From: UBA2040 sp041674745
GTDB taxonomy: Bacteria > Bacteroidota > Bacteroidia > Flavobacteriales_D > Crocinitomicaceae
NCBI GenBank assembly: GCA_041674745.1
Contig: JBAYVD010000007.1
Span: 89,203 to 153,202 of the forward strand
Reading direction: 5' to 3'
Length of the DNA stretch: 64,000 nt
Part shown: positions 61,747 to 64,000 of the stretch, in pieces
Numbering within the stretch: the stretch's first letter is position 1
Layout of the letters: each line of letters begins with the position of its first letter
The notes under the pieces: model-generated
The model's input: only the letters and a program-made list of their open reading frames with translations
Database searches by the model: none
Told to the model about the DNA's origin: nothing
Translations under genes and position numbers: made by a program

Positions 61747-62307
61747 TTATTTTTTCACGTACTCCGTCAGAATTACGATGGTTTGGCCCTCTACTTTTCC
61801 TTCAATTTGCTCAGGATTGTCGTGAACCAATCTTATATTTCGAACGGCTGTGCCACGTTTCGCCGTGAAACCGCCACCTTTTACCTTTAAATCTTTAATA
61901 AGAACTATGGAATCTCCGGCCAACAATTCTACACCATTGGAATCCATGTGTTTTTTTGCTTCTGGATCCACCATACCTGTTTTTGCCCATTCCAAAGTGT
62001 CTTCGTCCAAATACATCATTTCAAGTAAATCGTTTGGCCATCCTTCCGTTTTTAATTGGGTTAGCATTCGGTAAGCGACTACTTTGACAGCCTCAACTTC
62101 ACTCCACATACTGTCGTTTAAGCATCGCCAGTGGTTAGTAACGACATCTTCTTTTCCTGTAAGTTGGTCGTTACAAGTGGCGCAGATAGCGATACAGTCG
62201 TTGCTGTTATCACCTGATTTTGGCGATACGGTGAAAGATTTCAATTCTTCTTGAGCAGCGCACAGTTCACATACACCATTGCTTCTTAATTCCAATTGTT
62301 TTGTCAT
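61747..62307 (-). CDS. PhnA-like zinc-ribbon protein
   Basis: 186 residues from the ATG at 62307. An upstream in-frame start (62358) would extend the protein by 17 residues with no family support and would run through the promoter. The N-terminus has a zinc-binding motif (SNGVCELCAAQEEL and IAICATCNDQLTG, four Cys), and the C-terminus is the conserved PhnA domain (DSNGVELLAGDSIVLIKDLKVKGG, FTAKRGTAVRNIRLVHDNPEQIEGKVEGQTIVI). The family was named for alkylphosphonate utilisation, but a general function is uncertain and no phn genes are nearby. Cytoplasmic. Confidence 0.88.
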   Translation of the reverse strand: MTKQLELRSNGVCELCAAQEELKSFTVSPKSGDNSNDCIAICATCNDQLTGKEDVVTNHWRCLNDSMWSEVEAVKVVAYRMLTQLKTEGWPNDLLEMMYLDEDTLEWAKTGMVDPEAKKHMDSNGVELLAGDSIVLIKDLKVKGGGFTAKRGTAVRNIRLVHDNPEQIEGKVEGQTIVILTEYVKK

Positions 62308-62325
62308 AACGTGATTTTGAGATGG

Positions 62326-62369
62326 CAAAGGTACACAATTGTTTTCTGAAGAGCGCAATAAGGGGGGGG
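62326..62369 (-). promoter_or_regulatory. Promoter of the PhnA-like gene with an adjacent eight-G tract
   Basis: CAAAGGTA (62326-62333) reads TACCTTTG on the minus strand (-7), with a TTG 22 bases upstream (62358-62356). Immediately upstream of that -33 element lies a run of eight C on the minus strand (eight G at 62362-62369). Such tracts are prone to slippage. Confidence 0.5.
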
Positions 62370-62448
62370 TATCGAAAGTGTTTTTATAAGTTAAAGTCAG
62401 AAGATTTTATTTTTTCCGCCGCGTTCTTTAATTTCAAACTAATTTGTA

Positions 62449-62456
62449 TGTTTGCC
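62449..62456 (+). promoter_or_regulatory. -7 element for the small lipoprotein gene
   Basis: TATGTTTG followed by C matches TAnnTTTG, 23 bases before the ATG at 62480. Confidence 0.55.
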
Positions 62457-62479
62457 TCAACTTTAATAACTTCTTTATT

Positions 62480-62773
62480 ATGAAAAAAACATTGTTAATT
62501 GGAACATTCGCATTGCTTGCAATGACCTCATGCAAAAAAGATTACACGTGCGAATGCACAACAACAGTTACACAACCCGCATTTGTATTTGGAGGGATTC
62601 AAATTCAATCCGCTTCAACCACTAAATCCACAGTGTCCACAACGATCAAAGACAAAAAAGATGCAGCAGCGTCCAAATGTGCAAGTGGAACAGGAACGAT
62701 TAGTACGCCATCACAATATGCTTCTGCAGGTGCTACACCTACAACTGCAGCAACAGTATGCGCGATAAAATAA
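62480..62773 (+). CDS. Small lipoprotein of unknown function
   Basis: 97 residues from the ATG at 62480 with a lipoprotein signal ending LLAMTSC. The mature part starts CKKDYTCECTTT and continues as a low-complexity Ser/Thr/Ala-rich chain with a Lys/Asp patch (TTIKDKKDAAASKC) and a final Cys (TVCAIK); four cysteines beyond the lipidated one could form two disulfides. The start at 62444 is rejected because it precedes the signal peptide and overlaps the -7 element. No family recognised. Confidence 0.75.
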   Translation: MKKTLLIGTFALLAMTSCKKDYTCECTTTVTQPAFVFGGIQIQSASTTKSTVSTTIKDKKDAAASKCASGTGTISTPSQYASAGATPTTAATVCAIK

Positions 62774-62795
62774 AGCGATTCTAAAAATGTATTTT

Positions 62796-62829
62796 AAAAG
62801 CTAGCATCAAATTGCTAGCTTTTTTTTTT
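62796..62829 (+). terminator. Intrinsic terminator after the small lipoprotein
   Basis: AAAAGCTAGCA pairs with TGCTAGCTTTT around a six-base loop and runs into a long T-tract. Confidence 0.9.
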
Positions 62830-62861
62830 GTCAATTTTTCAAAAGGGCTTTATTGATTCTC

Positions 62862-63770
62862 CTAATAAATCCAAGGAATGAATCGTTTTACTTTTTCCTG
62901 ATAATCTTTGTATTCTGGGTATTTTGAAACGGAAATTCCCTCGCTAAAATCGGAACTTCCGTAAAAAAGGAGTAAAAGCAATATAGCGCCTGGAATAGAC
63001 CAATTTATAATCGAGCTAGTTGCAACGACTGAGAATAAATAGATTGTCACCCAAATTAGCTGTTCAGCAGCATAATTAGGATGACGCGAAAACGCCCATA
63101 ATCCGGAGCGTGTAAATCCATGTCCAAAATCACCCAAAGCTTCATGAGCATTTTTTCTACGATATTTTTCTTGTTGGAAATTATATTGTTGTTGATCAGC
63201 AATGAACTCAATAGCGATCCAGAAAAGAACGACAATTGCTAAAATGTATTCGACTGTTGTAATAGGGCTTTCCGTCCCAGCTTTAATCATGGGGAAAACA
63301 ATGGCTAAAACCAAACCCATTTGATAAAAGGAAATAAAAAACAGGTTGAATAAGAACCATTTCCAGGGTGCTTGAAATTCTGGTTTTGCTCGTAAAACTG
63401 CCCAGCGATAATCTTCTTCTCCCTCCCAAAATTTTAAGGAATATCCACCGCGGCGGGCAAAGTTGAAGGTTAGTCGAATTCCCCATAAAGTTATTACGGA
63501 AGCAATTAGAATCATTCGTTCATTCCAGTTGGTCAAACTAGCAATTTGCCATGCATAAATAACAGGCGCAATGCTCCATAGTTTATCTACCTGACTGTAA
63601 TTTTTTGTTATCGTGCTAACAAAGAAGCATAAACTAGCGAGTACTAAGTACAATTTGGTGGTTTCCCATAATAGGAACCATTGCTCTCCGTTGGGAGCGG
63701 TATCATATTGGTAGGCTACTATCGGAATAACCAAAAGGGATATGATAAGTAGGATAACTGTTTTCCACAT
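62862..63770 (-). CDS. DUF1295 steroid-5-alpha-reductase-like membrane protein
   Basis: 302 residues with about seven membrane segments. The C-terminal half carries the family's hallmark SGLWAFSRHPNYAAEQLIWV, EYKDYQEKVKRFIPWIY and GFTRSGL segments, typical of DUF1295 and isoprenylcysteine methyltransferase-like/5-alpha-reductase folds. RRGGYSLKFWEGEEDYRWAVLR lies in the middle, as in the DUF1295 consensus. A NADPH-dependent lipid or steroid reduction role is suggested by the fold, with no known substrate. No partner gene nearby. Confidence 0.9.
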   Translation of the reverse strand: MWKTVILLIISLLVIPIVAYQYDTAPNGEQWFLLWETTKLYLVLASLCFFVSTITKNYSQVDKLWSIAPVIYAWQIASLTNWNERMILIASVITLWGIRLTFNFARRGGYSLKFWEGEEDYRWAVLRAKPEFQAPWKWFLFNLFFISFYQMGLVLAIVFPMIKAGTESPITTVEYILAIVVLFWIAIEFIADQQQYNFQQEKYRRKNAHEALGDFGHGFTRSGLWAFSRHPNYAAEQLIWVTIYLFSVVATSSIINWSIPGAILLLLLFYGSSDFSEGISVSKYPEYKDYQEKVKRFIPWIY

Positions 63771-63843
63771 TTGAAATCTATTTTTAGTTTCTTAAAAATA
63801 ATATTATTTCCTTTTGAACCTAATAATTTCCGTTCTTCATTTT

Positions 63844-63990
63844 TTACTGAAAATTCGGTAGAGTTCCGGTTTTAGTATACTTTTCTGTGCCTGAATTGTG
63901 TCGTTGGAGTCTATTTTTCAAGTTGTTGGTTTGACCGATATAGTGTTTATTGGTTGACGCTGAGAACAGTATGTAAACAAAGTATTTCAT
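63844..63990 (-). pseudogene. Truncated GIY-YIG nuclease-like gene
   Basis: An ATG at 63990 opens a 48-codon frame whose first 42 residues are a GIY-YIG N-terminal region: FVYILFSASTNKHYIG, then QTNNLKNRLQRHNSGTEKYT. The catalytic Tyr and Arg positions (VYI, YIG, NRLQRH) are present, but the chain ends at TLPNFQ instead of continuing for the usual further 40 or so residues, including the metal-binding glutamate. It is therefore a truncated or decayed copy of a UvrC-type domain protein family often found as short stand-alone genes in Bacteroidota. Confidence 0.6.
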
Positions 63991-64000
63991 AAGCGCATAA

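Noticed and set aside
61747..62358. Longer start (62358) for the PhnA-like gene
   Set aside because: It would place the promoter and its -7 element inside the coding sequence and adds unsupported residues; ATG at 62307 precedes the first zinc ribbon directly.
1..64000. CRISPR arrays, insertion sequences, integrases, rRNA operons
   Set aside because: No regularly spaced direct repeats, transposase or integrase motifs, or rRNA sequence was recognised on either strand.

Overview
The window is one contiguous piece of a Bacteroidota chromosome, most likely from a flavobacterium of the Crocinitomicaceae/Fluviicola type. Supporting signs are type IX secretion (T9SS) C-terminal signals on two large extracellular proteins (a type A sorting domain and a gliding-motility/CHU_C type C-terminus), many short signal peptides ending in AQ, lipoproteins with LxSC lipoboxes, repeated TAnnTTTG promoter elements typical of the phylum, and a moderately AT-rich composition. 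The taxonomic placement is an inference from gene content; no rRNA or tRNA gene is present to confirm it.

Layout. 1-4500: a partial anti-sigma-like membrane protein and its ECF sigma factor, malate dehydrogenase (mdh), then gcvT with an FAD amine oxidoreductase, separated from mdh by a nested palindromic terminator. 4600-12900: a giant repeat-rich exported protein overlapped by an ApbE flavin transferase lipoprotein, then a membrane protein, the murein-recycling ligase mpl and a small acetyltransferase-like protein. 12970-15120: a T9SS-secreted adhesin-like protein with a textbook terminator. 15120-17090: a visibly AT-richer insert with a receiver-domain protein and a histidine-kinase-like GHKL ATPase lacking any sensor or membrane segment, flanked by a tRNA T-arm-like sequence and a long hairpin; this is the best candidate for an undescribed small system. 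17100-21800: short, mostly exported or membrane proteins of unknown function and an XRE regulator fused to pentapeptide-like repeats. 22000-28830: two tandem paralogous membrane sensors with PAS modules and SpoIIE-type PP2C phosphatase output, differing by one PAS module.

28860-40900: metabolic and housekeeping genes: a GlcD-type FAD oxidase, a gamma-carbonic-anhydrase-like protein, 3-methyladenine glycosylase (tag), a predicted barrel protein, a Ser/Thr kinase, a BadF-type sugar kinase beside a GH20 hexosaminidase, recQ, cutC, a nucleoside phosphorylase and a DUF4197 lipoprotein. 40917-43646: a 909-residue surface protein with SprB-like repeats. 43870-49300: glutamate dehydrogenase, a fused branched-chain/2-oxoacid dehydrogenase E1, a LolA-like carrier, an esterase and a small membrane protein. 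49400-55690: a TonB-dependent receptor, a cysteine desulfurase, a YdeI-like protein, a VWA protein and a class D beta-lactamase lipoprotein. 55690-62360: a TetR-ABC-HlyD-TolC export operon whose ABC ATPase domain has lost most catalytic motifs, a second TetR regulator and a PhnA-like protein. The right end has a small lipoprotein, a DUF1295 membrane protein and a truncated GIY-YIG gene.

No insertion sequence, integrase, CRISPR array, rRNA or complete tRNA was seen.
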